From assembly GCF_010389155.1 (NCBI RefSeq), contig NC_057764.1, positions 40,432,275 through 40,496,274 of the forward strand: DNA of 64,000 nt, read 5' to 3'. The notes beneath the pieces were generated by a model. The model was not told the DNA's origin. It saw nothing but the letters and a program-made list of their open reading frames with translations, and did no database searches. Below, in pieces: positions 12,691-22,641 of this stretch. Each line of letters begins with the position of its first letter. The first letter of the stretch is position 1. A program made the translations under genes and the position numbers. The stretch comes from Erigeron canadensis (Eukaryota > Streptophyta > Magnoliopsida > Asterales > Asteraceae).

Positions 12691-12857
12691 AACTATTTGC
12701 CCCTATAATGTTTCTGTTTCCCCGTGACGATTCATATTCTCTTTAAAAGTTCGATCGATCGAGGCATTTCATTTGCTCACTTTTACACATTCCTCTGTTT
12801 TTGGATATAAAGTATAGTAAGTATAGATATTACTGATAAGTGTTTTTATTATTTTAG

Positions 12858-15800
12858 ATGGATTGCTTGGAGGAAATTTTCTTAAATCCAAATGCGCCGG
12901 AAGGTGTAAATGACGAGTTTGTGTACGAAGAGCCCGATGACGAATTTGAATCCCCAGATGTCCGTGCTGAATTTGATTACGATCACGATGTTTTTTATAC
13001 CAAGGAGGTATGTATATAATCCAACCTTTTCATTTTTTGTGTTGTTATTTTGTGAGTAATTGTATTTTGTTATTATTCATTAGATTTGTTGCTATAAAAG
13101 TATGTAAGAAAACTAATTATTAAAACTACGGATAAAAAATTGTTTATAAAAACATATTAAAAAATGTACGTAAAAATGTAGATTAACAAAGCTATTGAAA
13201 AATTGTTAAAAAAAAAGTGTATAAAAAAATGTATTATAAAAAAGTGTATAAAAAGTGTATTATAAAAAGTGTATAAAAAGTGGATTATAAAAAAGTATAT
13301 AAAATAGTGTATTAAAAAAAATGTATTATAAAAAAGTGCATATAAAATCTAATTATAAAAAAGTATATAAAAAAGTAAAATTAAAGTGTATAAAAAGTGT
13401 ATTAAAAAAAAGTGTATAAAATATTTCAGGTGTTTGACACACACATAGATTTGGTAGACTGGGCTCAAAGAACGGCAAAGGAGCTTGGTTATGTGTTAGT
13501 AAAACGAAGATCAAATGCCACAAAAGGCGGAGAAGTTAAAAAGGTGGTCCTTATTTGCAACCGTGGTGAAAAAAAAGATAAGCGGTCAACCGGGGCACCC
13601 AAAGGGAGTACCAAAATTGACTGTCCATTCAAATTGGTAGGCCGTCTGACAAAGGACCATAGTTGGTGGGTTGAAGTTATAGATCACCGACATAACCATC
13701 CATCAGCTCGTAATTTGGAAGGTATTGCGTACGCAAGACGACTAACCGATGTTCAAAAAGAATTTGTGGACGAAAAGGCGTTGCTAGGTTTTGGGCCAAA
13801 TAGCATAAGGGACCAATTGAAGGATGCATTTCCCGACATCTTGACCCGTTCACAAGACATTTCTAACTATCTGCGGCAACACCGGCTAAAGCACGCCCAA
13901 CAACGAGGGGAAACTCGAATGCAGGTGAAATAAGAAACATACCTGCTTGTGGATCGTATAACTATATGTTTATTTTTTTAAAAAAATACGACTTCCTTAT
14001 ACTTTGGTTGTTTACCCGTTGCAGATCGTGCTCCAATTACTATCTGACCATCAGTACACGTATCAGTACACGACGGATAGCAAAACCGGATGTTTGACCA
14101 ATCTCTTTTTCGTACATCCTACATCACTTGACATATGGCGTGCATTTCCTTGGATCATGAAATAGACGCCACGTATAAAACCAACGTTTACAACATGCCG
14201 CTTGTTGAGATTGTGGGTGTCACTCCAACTGGCAAGACATTCAGCATTGCGCACGCACTTATTGAAAATGAGCAACATGCGGCATACACATGGGTGTTAC
14301 AGTGCTTGAGGTCGACGCTCGAAGAAGGGTTCGTCGTGCGTGTGGCACTCACTGATCGGGATCTGGCCCTCATGAAAGCGGTTAAGGATGTGATGCCGGA
14401 AACGAAGCTGATACTGTGTAGAATACACATTTGGAGGAATATTGAGTTACATGCCAACCCATCGTTTGGGTCAAAAAAGATTATGGTTCGTTTAGACACC
14501 GGTGGGATAAACTCGTAAAGTCAATCACGGTTAAAGAATACGCAGAGAATGAGCAGCGGCTAAAAGTATTCTTGGCAGATAAACCAAGTATATACATCCC
14601 GTCCCCATACTGTTTTTATGATAACGCTTACGATGTAACCATGTAGCTAAATCACTTTTTATTTTCCTGCAGATCTTTATAAGTATCTACAAATACAGTG
14701 GCTTGCCTCGTACAAGGAGTTATTTGTGTCATGTTGGGTCGACCAACACCGCAACTATCGTAACTACACTACCAACAGGGTTGAGAGCGAGCATTCTTTG
14801 CTGAAGTCAGTTATGCATCAAAAGCGGCTTACGTTCCACAGAATCGTTGAATGTGTTAACTCTGTTGTCAGCGGGCAATACACCGAAATAAAGGGGTCAC
14901 TGGAACATTGCAGGCAGTACAATCAAAATAAACACAACTATCCCTGTTTAAAGGATTTGCTCGGTAAAGCCTCCCATGTAGCCTTGCAAATTATGGTTGA
15001 CGAAATTGATCGATTGAAAAATACACTAAAAGGGGACGTGTCAAAGTGCGGGTGTACAGTATGGGCTAGCTGTGGCTTGCCATGTAGTTGTCGACTTCTA
15101 ACATACATGCAGGAACGTAAGTACAGTTCATTCAAATACAAATGGTCCATTTTACTTAAAAATACTTAATGTAATATTTTTATTCCTGCAGGAAGGCGTG
15201 TTCAAGAATATGAGATAGATGCATTTTGGTGCAGGCTCGATATAAAACCGTCCACCTGCCTGCCTGGAAATGTGAAGAAAGACTCGGATGATGACAAGCC
15301 TGTTGAGGACTTTTGTGGCGAGGTTACTACTGCCTTGGAACGACAACCCATAAAACAAAGGAAAAGCTTGATGTCAAAAATAAAGGACCTCATCTATCCG
15401 GGTCGGTCCAAAATCAAGGATCCGGAGGTCCAAAAGAAAACACGTGGTAGACCTGTTGGGTCAAAGAAAAAGGTATATTATTATAGTCTAGCAAATTATT
15501 AATTGTTAAATACTATACGGGTATACATCTAACTTAATTATTCATTCATTCATTGCAGATGCCAGACTTGAACGTATCACCTCCGATGCCACCACCACCA
15601 AAGATGAAAAAGTCGAGGTCCGTGCACGTGACAACACCTAAGTATCCGGATACTGCACCAGACTCAGGCTCATGCTACATAGACTTTCAGTCGGCGAGAC
15701 ACAGTGACCATGTGCCCACACAGTCACGTTTCGCGGAGCCTGACACCGAATTACGGGAGGACACCCGTGGATATATTGATGAGTTGATCTGATCGTCACA

Positions 15801-16775
15801 ATTTTCAGCAGCAGGGCCGAGTAATGAGCCTACAACCGAACCCTCATTCTTAGATCAGTTGTTCGGCGCAACCGAACCCGTGTACTATCCTGTGCCACCA
15901 ACAGCACCAACAGGCGTAGTGGATCAGTTCTTCAGTGCCGATACTTATTTTCCTGCAGGTCCTAGCACTCCGATGTCAGCTGCACAATCATCGTACTTTG
16001 ATTTTTCACTACGCCCACACAACCTTCGATGCCACCAGCACCAGCACCATCACCAATATCTCCCATATCAGCTGAGCAGCAATTGGCTGCTCTACCAGTA
16101 CCACCACCTAACACTCGCCCACTGCAGACGACGAGTATAAAGGGTTACCTTGATGACATACCGAATGTATTTAGACCATACGTCAAGGGGATTATTAATG
16201 TCAGTGGTGATGGCAACTGTGGATTCCGGGCACTTGCTGTTGCATTGGGGTACGATGAAAACGAAGGTTACGAGTGGATCCGACTACATATGTTGGCCGA
16301 GTATGAAAACAACAAACAATTCTACGATGAACTAACAAGATGGGGACAGGCTGAAGCGAGGTTTTTTGAGGGGTTATCAAGGTCTTATGTAGGGGTGTTT
16401 AGACCAACTGGCTACTGGATGCACATGACTATGGGGGCCATGTTGTTGTCCAACAGGATGGGTATAGTAATTAACTGTTTATCTACTGCCGCCAATTGGA
16501 CTTCGTTCCCATTTACCTATGGTCCTGATGAGATGCCTAGGACAGAGCCCATATCAATAGCATTAGTACATGGTCACGGTCACTATATCATGGTGCAGTT
16601 GGAAGGTGACTACCCGATGGCCCCGGAGATCGCATATTGGGTACAGGATCGTGTAAGGCCTCCCGTGAGCAAATGGAAAGATTTGTACCGACACCGCCAG
16701 TTAGCCTACAATAGATATATAGATGCAACAAAACCTCCTCCCATCTATATGGGAACAATGGACTCATCTGATTAG
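12858..16775 (+). pseudogene. MULE transposase (FAR1 zinc finger, DDE, SWIM) fused to an OTU cysteine protease; frame broken
   Basis: Six exons can be read: 12858-13007, 13430-13924, 14025-14587, 14673-15116, 15192-15472 and 15559-16775, all with GT-AG junctions in matching phase. Exon 2 holds a FAR1/WRKY-GCM1 type zinc finger (Cys in LICNRG, Cys in DCPFKL, then HNHP). Exons 3-4 hold the MULE transposase core with D in DATYKTN, D in TDRDLALMKA and E in NRVESEHSLLK. A SWIM-like finger follows in exon 4 (CGCTVWASCGLPCSC). Exon 6 starts with a Pro-rich linker and ends in an OTU domain with catalytic GDGNCGFRAL (about 16207-16236) and a HGHYIMVQL histidine block (about 16574-16600). Damage: a frame jump at 14145-14160, one at the A6 run 14473-14478, an in-frame TGA at 15790-15792, and one at the T5 run 16002-16006. 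Catalytic residues survive on both sides. It is a dead copy, or a live one with consensus errors. Confidence 0.85.
13080..13429 (+). repeat. Degenerate A-rich minisatellite inside the first transposase intron
   Basis: The intron is filled with variants of AAAAAGTGTATTATAAAAAA, repeated roughly a dozen times. A comparable T-rich patch lies in the upstream region of the antisense gene (18700-18990). Confidence 0.65.
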
Positions 16776-17234
16776 GATTGTAATAAAGTTTTTTGTTTTT
16801 TGTTATGCCCGTTTTTTTTTTCTTTTTTTTTTTATTAAAGAAAACTTGGGGTGTTACTTCGTAACTTTATCATCTTTTTACTTGCTATATTACTTTTAAT
16901 AATATAATAATGCTACGAAATTTGGGGTGTTACATTTTTGCAAACCGGATAGTCCACCATCATTATAAACAAACAGTACACAAATAATAAAAATGTCCAT
17001 ATCAAATACAAATAATAAAAATGTACATAACAAACTGTATTTATAAAAATGTCCATACTTCGTACAAATAAAAAAAGTCTAATCACCGGAACCGTCGTCG
17101 TCCTCACCGGCATTATCATCACCCACACCTGGTCCGGATACAGAGCCTGTTCCACTAAAAAATCCACTCATATCCGACAAGCTACCAAATTCCCCTGATG
17201 GAGGTCCATAATGCGCCGATGTCCCATCCCATAA
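16776..17234. other. Spacer between the two convergent MULE genes
   Basis: Contains a T-rich tract after the OTU stop (16811-16832), AATAATAAAAATGT words repeated at 16983-17040, and Asp/Gly-rich codons on the minus strand near 17085-17160 that may be a 3' remnant of the antisense gene. Probably holds both 3' ends and polyadenylation sites. Confidence 0.4.
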
Positions 17235-18676
17235 CTAGCGGGGGTCGAAATACTCATCACCAGGCTGGTTCAAGTCAACATAGTAGCCGGAAGGTTGGGA
17301 TCCAGAGGGGCCAGAATAGGATCCAGACGGGCCGGAGGAGGATCCAGACGGGACAGAATACGATCCAGATTGGCCTTCCGGAGGTCCATAATGTGGTTGC
17401 GGCAACTCAACAGGGAAATCATGGGATCCGAAACCCCTGAGAATCCTCCCTAGTCCGCGCTGATGTCCCGATCGCGATCCAAACGCTTCCGGGAACAACT
17501 GGGTTGGAGGTGTCGGTGCAGGATCCTGTGAATGTCTCACCTGCGCAGCTTCCAGACGGGACTGCATATAAATAGTAAGGTAAGTTTAATAAATGGAGCA
17601 GTAATTAAAAGTAATTTAACTTAAAGTTATGTATATACCGCAACTTCCGGAGGTTGTAGTCTGTGGGTTGCCGCCCAAGTCGACTTCCACGTGGGCGGTG
17701 GCCCCTCCTTCTTTTCGTTATGGTGCTTGGCCTGCAAACAAGTCAAATAATTAGCATAAAAAAAACACAAGAATTGTATACTTTTGTTAAAACCAAACGT
17801 ACCAACGCCCGATCGTGGGCAAGAGAAATAGATCACCGACCCTGAGTCCCTACCGCCTGTTTGGACCGGTTTGTCTTGTTTGTCTCGGCCCGCTTGACCC
17901 GGTCATCCCTCATATAGAAACGCAATAGTTTTCCCCACTCTTCCGGGTCCATACCAGCTGGCGGTGCTGTCTGCAGGGTATCTGTTGCGCCTACACCCCC
18001 CCGTGCTGTAAAATGCTGAGATTTGAATTTTGACTTTCTCTGCCTATATATGCTAGCTGCATCAGCACGGAAAGCCTGTTTTGCTGCCTTCCGGGTGGGG
18101 TCGTCCTCATCAAGCTCTAAGTACTGGTCCATCGCAAACCAGCGCTACATTGTTTACAAATACAAGTTAGCATTTTCGGGGTTATCATTGTAAAACATAT
18201 TAAGTAAAAAAATATAAAAAGAAACATATTCTAACCTGTATTTCCTCCAAGATATTGTCCCTCAGAGACTCAGGCACATCGTCCCATGACTCGTAGTACT
18301 GGGGGACATCTCCGATCAATGAGCCTAACAAAGATTTGTACATAGCCCCGTAGTCCCCGATCGACTGAAAGGTCTTTGATTTGTAATCGAAGTACATGGG
18401 TAACGGGCCTCCATTTTTCTTGAAGGCAGCCTCAAGGTTTAGATGTTTGGCTGCCCCTCTTGGTGGTGGTGGTGTTTTCTTCGACCCTACAAAACCAATA
18501 AGTAACAATAACATAAATAAGTTACTTTAAACGATAAGAATATAATTATTTCAATGCATAACTAAATTTAATGTAAAGTCAATTTTCTTACCGCTGTTTT
18601 TGCAGCCTGTTATTTTCTTCCACCACGATCGGTGCGGATCGTTTCCATCGCCGTCGCCGCCGTGAGCTCCTAGCAT
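17235..18676 (-). pseudogene. Antisense MULE-borne gene with Transposase_24-like (Ptta/En/Spm) signature, one in-frame stop
   Basis: Five exons on the minus strand: 18676-18592, 18486-18236, 18144-17803, 17731-17639 and 17561-17235. Phases agree at every junction, giving about 365 codons. Exon 1 starts MLGAHGGDGDGN and holds RSWWKK. Exon 3 has a W/R-rich helical segment, then FYMRDDRVKR..TNKTNRSKQ, which resembles the W..L..YW....VK..S..NK.NR.K signature of plant Ptta/En/Spm-type transposase domains. Exon 4 reads like the usual PTW...HR downstream block. Exon 5 is Gly/Ser/Pro-rich (GPSGSYSGPSGS). A TGA at 17835-17833 interrupts exon 3 at codon 216; the frame is otherwise intact. The gene converges on the transposase gene with about 460 bp between their ends. 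Family assignment is from motif memory; function in the element is unknown. Confidence 0.6.
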
Positions 18677-19190
18677 TTTCTTATATCTACATAAATAATA
18701 CACGTATTATAATACTTTTTATATCAACTTTTTTAACTACTTTTTTTTAACTTAATTTTTTATATGACTTTTGTACTACTACTTTTTCAATATATGTTTT
18801 AATATCTTTTTATACTTATGTTTTAATACCTTTTTTATTTATACATTTTTATATTTTCTAATACAAACATTTTCTAGTACAAACTTTTATAAACTTTTTT
18901 TTAAATATATTTTTTATATACTATGTAATATACTTTTTTTACATTTTATATTTTTTACACTTTTTTACAAACATTTTTACATAACAAAAACAAGAACAAC
19001 AACAAGAACACAAGAACAACAATACATTAAATCTATGGGCGTATACAATACGTTAAATCTATGGGCATATAAGATCGATCCTAATACATCTATGCATAAC
19101 AAGAATAACATCAAACTAATACATATACTATATAGCAAATTAATAAAAAAAAAAATAAAAACTTACTTCAACGTTGGGTTTACGAAAGGG
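18677..19190. other. Upstream region of the antisense MULE gene
   Basis: Strongly T-rich on the plus strand (18700-18990) with CTTTTTTATA-like repeated words, then a CAAGAACAACAA patch (18985-19020). A long plus-strand open frame here is low-complexity and not a gene. Confidence 0.45.
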
Positions 19191-19540
19191 GTAACGACGG
19201 GTCGCTCCTAAAGCCTCACTGAAAAACTGGGTCGCTCCTAAAGCCTCACCGGAATATCTTGGCCGGAAAATATGGGGGAGAGGGGGGTTGGATGGTTGGA
19301 ATGGAGAAGAGAAAGGGAGAAGGGAATGAATAAGGGGATGGATCGGTATTAATTTTTTCGAGGCACCCCTTTAGGAGCGACAGTCGCTCCTAAAGAAAGG
19401 TTTAACGAGTCAACGGTTCCAACGGGTATATGCATAGGTATCCGCGAGCAATAAATGGGTCGACCCTTTAGGAGCGACAGTCGCTCCTAAAGAGGGGTGG
19501 TCGGGTTACCGAACATTCCGTGGTCGGGGTATGTGGCCTG
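19191..19540. repeat. Right terminal/subterminal repeat of the MULE
   Basis: Carries two 30-bp-spaced copies of GGGTCGCTCCTAAAGCCTCA (near 19199 and 19229), then two GGAGCGACAGTCGCTCC palindromes (19374-19390 and 19471-19487), then the inverted CCGACCAC blocks up to the end at 19540. The mirror arrangement of the left end confirms the element boundary. Confidence 0.75.
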
Positions 19541-19548
19541 TTATTTAA
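19541..19548. repeat. Right target-site duplication of the MULE
   Basis: TTATTTAA, identical to 12499-12506. Confidence 0.75.
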
Positions 19549-19714
19549 TAGGTCTTTCTGTCAAAACTCTCAACTTTAATTAATTCTTTTATCTTTTTGT
19601 TTTTTGAACGACGTACAAAAATAGTAGTCTAGTGATAAAAGCTTTGGCAATAACATTTTTCATCGGTAGTTTCCTATTGATGAAAGTATCTTATTGGAAT
19701 ATTATAAATTAGTA

Positions 19715-20290
19715 CTAGCAAGGTACCTGCACAATGTGACGATGGTCATGGATGCGACGGCGTGGTGGTGGGGTGACTATTGGTTGTGGAGGTGGCGTCG
19801 TTTGGTGTAGATAATTGATGTAAATGTAGTAAGGGTTAATAGATGATTATGTAATTTAATCATTAAAAGTATTTTAGATAATTTTCCCATGTAACTTTCA
19901 ACATAAGGACTATTCATATTATAATACGAGTCATATGCCCACACAATGCGATGATGATGGTGATAGTGGCGCGGGGTGGTGGTGGCAGCGACGATGGTGT
20001 CGGCAGCGACGATGGTGTCGGGTGGTGGGAGCGAAAATGGTGGTGAATGTAAAAGTAATTGATGTTAAAGTAGGTAGTGTAGTTATTTTAAAGATTAAGA
20101 GATTTATATTGTAAATTATTTTATTAAAGGTATTATAGACATATTAGGTAGCACTGTTTAAAATAATGAATAAAATGGATGTGTATTTGAGTACTTCAAT
20201 CCTTAATTGAGTTTTTAAAAAAGAGGTTGTTTCTTTATTATGTAGTACAAATATAGATAGTATAGAAGTATAGATAATGATATGATTTTA
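19715..20290 (-). mobile_element. Tandem pair of Helitron-like ends/bodies
   Basis: On the minus strand a terminus GCAGGTACCTTG then CTAG (19718-19715) then T is seen, followed by GGTGG-rich and GTAATTTAATCATTAAAAG-type blocks. A second, more decayed copy starts near 19920 (CCCACACAATGCGATGATG). Inside it, GGCAGCGACGATGGTGTC is directly repeated twice (19985-20025). Non-coding. Confidence 0.5.
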
Positions 20291-20301
20291 TTTTCACCAC
20301 G

Positions 20302-20829
20302 CACTACAACAAATATGTTATTTATTAACACTCATTTCTTCGTATTTTTTAAAGATGTTAAAAAAATTGTTAACTTGTTCACACTTATAAATGTGTGAAA
20401 AGAATTCACATTTAAAAGTTTGAATAAAATTAAACAATCAAAAACTTTTACAATTATATATGTGAAAATAAAAAGTTCACATTTTTAAGTGTGTAAAACT
20501 ATATAAATGTTCACACTTAAAAGTATGGAAGTAATTTGTGACATCAAATTTCCTCACATAAGAGGAAGTGCGAGGAATTTGAGTGTGACAAATTAGATCT
20601 CACACTTTTAAGTGTGAAAATGTTTGACATATTTTCACACTTTTAAGTGTGAACATTTTGTTTATACATTTATACTTGTGAAAAAAACATGACTTTTTTA
20701 ATTTTTTTCGCATTTATAAGTGTGAATTTTTTTTAATGCAATTTTAAATGTGAACAAATTAACATATTTTTCACACTTTCTAGAAATGCGAAGAAATAAA
20801 TGTAAAGAATTGACATTTTTGTTGTAGTG
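20302..20829. mobile_element. 528-bp CACTA-like MITE
   Basis: Termini are CACTACAACAAATATG on the left and the inverse CATTTTTGTTGTAGTG on the right, matching the start typical of CACTA transposons. The flanks share ACCACG (20296-20301 and 20830-20835), though CACTA elements normally duplicate 3 bp. The interior is a series of palindromic words close to TTCACACTTTTAAGTGTGAA in both orientations, which look like subterminal binding repeats. No coding capacity, so mobilisation would need an autonomous relative. Confidence 0.7.
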
Positions 20830-20863
20830 ACCACGGGTATCTCATATACGATACAAGGACAAA

Positions 20864-20951
20864 ACCATAATTCGTATAGCAAGCGTATGTATATAGTTCA
20901 CCAACATACCATAATTCGTATAGCAAGCGTATGTATATAGTTCACCAACAT
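20864..20951. repeat. Perfect 44-bp tandem duplication
   Basis: Two identical copies, 20864-20907 and 20908-20951, beginning ACCATAATTCGTATAGC. It lies 35 bp right of the CACTA-like MITE. Perfect identity suggests a recent event. Confidence 0.9.
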
Positions 20952-21326
20952 GATAGGTAGATATCCAAAGAATTCATTGTTGAAATATTTTATTTATGTA
21001 TGTATATGTATGTATGTTAAGGATGTGTTACAATAGTCGGTATTATTGCCATGTCGATCTGTTGAGAAAGACAAGGATTGCTTTTGAAGCACACTTAAAA
21101 GGAAATCTTGAAATTGAAATGAAGCAAAACATGATGATGATTTTCATATAAATTGCCTTTTGGCAACGCACGCTCTCCTCTTTTCACTTCCCCTTTACGC
21201 GTCTTTTTTGGGTAATTCCATTAGCTAAAAGGTCCTAAAAGTAAAGTTCTTTGTTTTATTAGAGAAACCATTGTTTCGGGTTGCTAATTTTAAATATTTT
21301 TTTTTTATTAATACTTTATATATATA
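20952..21326. other. Non-coding spacer
   Basis: No gene or named repeat recognised. AT-rich with a short GTATGTATAT tract near 20996-21015. Confidence 0.5.
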
Positions 21327-22639
21327 CTAGGTATTTTACCCCGCGCGATGCGCGGCTAGTTAAAAAAGTTATTTTATGCATTAGTAAATAGTTAATCTAC
21401 AGGTTTATCTTGTAGAAATCAATTATGTTATAGTTCATGCCTTTATGGTTAATTCCTGGAACATTTTGATCACCTTTTATCTTTTTTGACATCACAATCG
21501 ATATCACAGTCACTTAACCTGCTTTGGTGATTACACACCCTTAATAATCCTAAATACAATTAAGAAATAAGGTATTTTATCTCCGTTAATCCAAAACCCA
21601 TTTGTAAAACTCAAGTAACTATTGTTATTATCAGTATATTATAGACTTTGTTTTGTGGTTAGAATAACAACCAATTTAATTATTTTATTTTATGTGTTTC
21701 CGCCAAGAGAACGAAGGAGAGAAACAACACAATTGTGTTGGACGACTTTTTATTCTTGATTTAATATGAGTTTTTTTTATATATCTTATGTATATAGTTT
21801 TGATTTAATATTTTTATATTATATTTAATAAATAAAATTATATTGGTTTGAGAAGAAGTATTATAAAATAAATATTATGAAAAATATATGGAGATGCCAA
21901 ATAGGATGAAATCCTATGTGGTAATTTAAAATTGATGTATTATCACAAACTTAATTAATAAACATATTCATGAGTATTAAATTATAAACCATAAAAAGAT
22001 GGTATAAATGTATAACATACCAATACTAATAAGTGAAGCCTAAACGGGGTTTCTACGGTTGAGTTAAGGGATGATGATGTTCGTGGATATATAAATAACA
22101 CAATGGTTACCCGCTTCAACTACCACTAAGTGTACAGTCTGTAAAACCACAGACGGTTTGCTTTCAATTTTCGGTAAATTGCTTATAATATATTAATCGT
22201 TTGATTTAAGGTGATGAATAAATTACCATAACTCGTGGGTCTTTGAATGGTTATGCCAAAAATTATATACACATTATATGTTTTAAGCAAATATTATCAA
22301 ATAAGGATATTCATGAAATTTACGTTGTATATAGCAAATATGTGAATGATAACAATCCATAAACAGTTTGTCAAATATGTTTACCAAAATTAGATCTAGT
22401 GGATCTAAATTTTCATACAAAGGGTGCTTCTTTTTTTATTTACGTACGTAACTTATTTTTTAAATATTGTATGTATATAGTTTCTATATATTTAAAATTT
22501 AGTAATGTATTTAATTTAAGATAAATATAGTAAAAAAATTATGAAGATGTCACGTAAGACAAAATCCTATGTAGCAATTTTTAAAGCTAGCATTAAGTTG
22601 AAAGAAGACTTTAGAAGACCGGGATTCTTACTGTTTTGA
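21327..22639 (-). mobile_element. Helitron, probably with internal rearrangement
   Basis: On the minus strand the 3' end is hairpin CCGCGCATCGCGCGG, about 12 nt, then CTAG (21330-21327) and T within TA repeats. A 5' end consistent with this family (TC at 22639, then an AAGAATCCCGG-type block) is found at 22600-22639, directly abutting the next copy. Internal 5'-region blocks such as GGATGAAATCCTATGTGG occur twice (about 21905 and 22560), so the interval may be two partial copies. Non-coding. Confidence 0.65.
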
Positions 22640-22641
22640 TC

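Larger units (their letters stand above)
12507..19540 (+). mobile_element. 7.03-kb Mutator-like element (MULE) with OTU-fused transposase and antisense gene
   Basis: The ends are flanked by a perfect 8-bp direct repeat TTATTTAA (12499-12506 and 19541-19548). The first 15 nt of the two termini differ, but at the same offset from both ends they share CCGACCAC, then a second CCGACCACCCC, then the palindrome GGAGCGACTGTCGCTCC, giving degenerate terminal inverted repeats of about 80 bp. Inside are a plus-strand FAR1/MULE/SWIM/OTU gene (12858-16775) and a convergent minus-strand gene (18676-17235). MULEs usually make 9-11 bp duplications, so 8 bp is slightly short. Reading-frame breaks in both genes suggest an inactive copy. 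Confidence 0.85.

Noticed and set aside
17198..17440. Plus-strand open frame with repeated QTG/QRG residues
   Set aside because: It is the reverse of the Gly/Ser-rich last exon of the antisense MULE gene and has no motif of its own.
18771..19211. 146-codon plus-strand open frame rich in Phe and Tyr
   Set aside because: It lies in T-rich low-complexity DNA upstream of the antisense gene.
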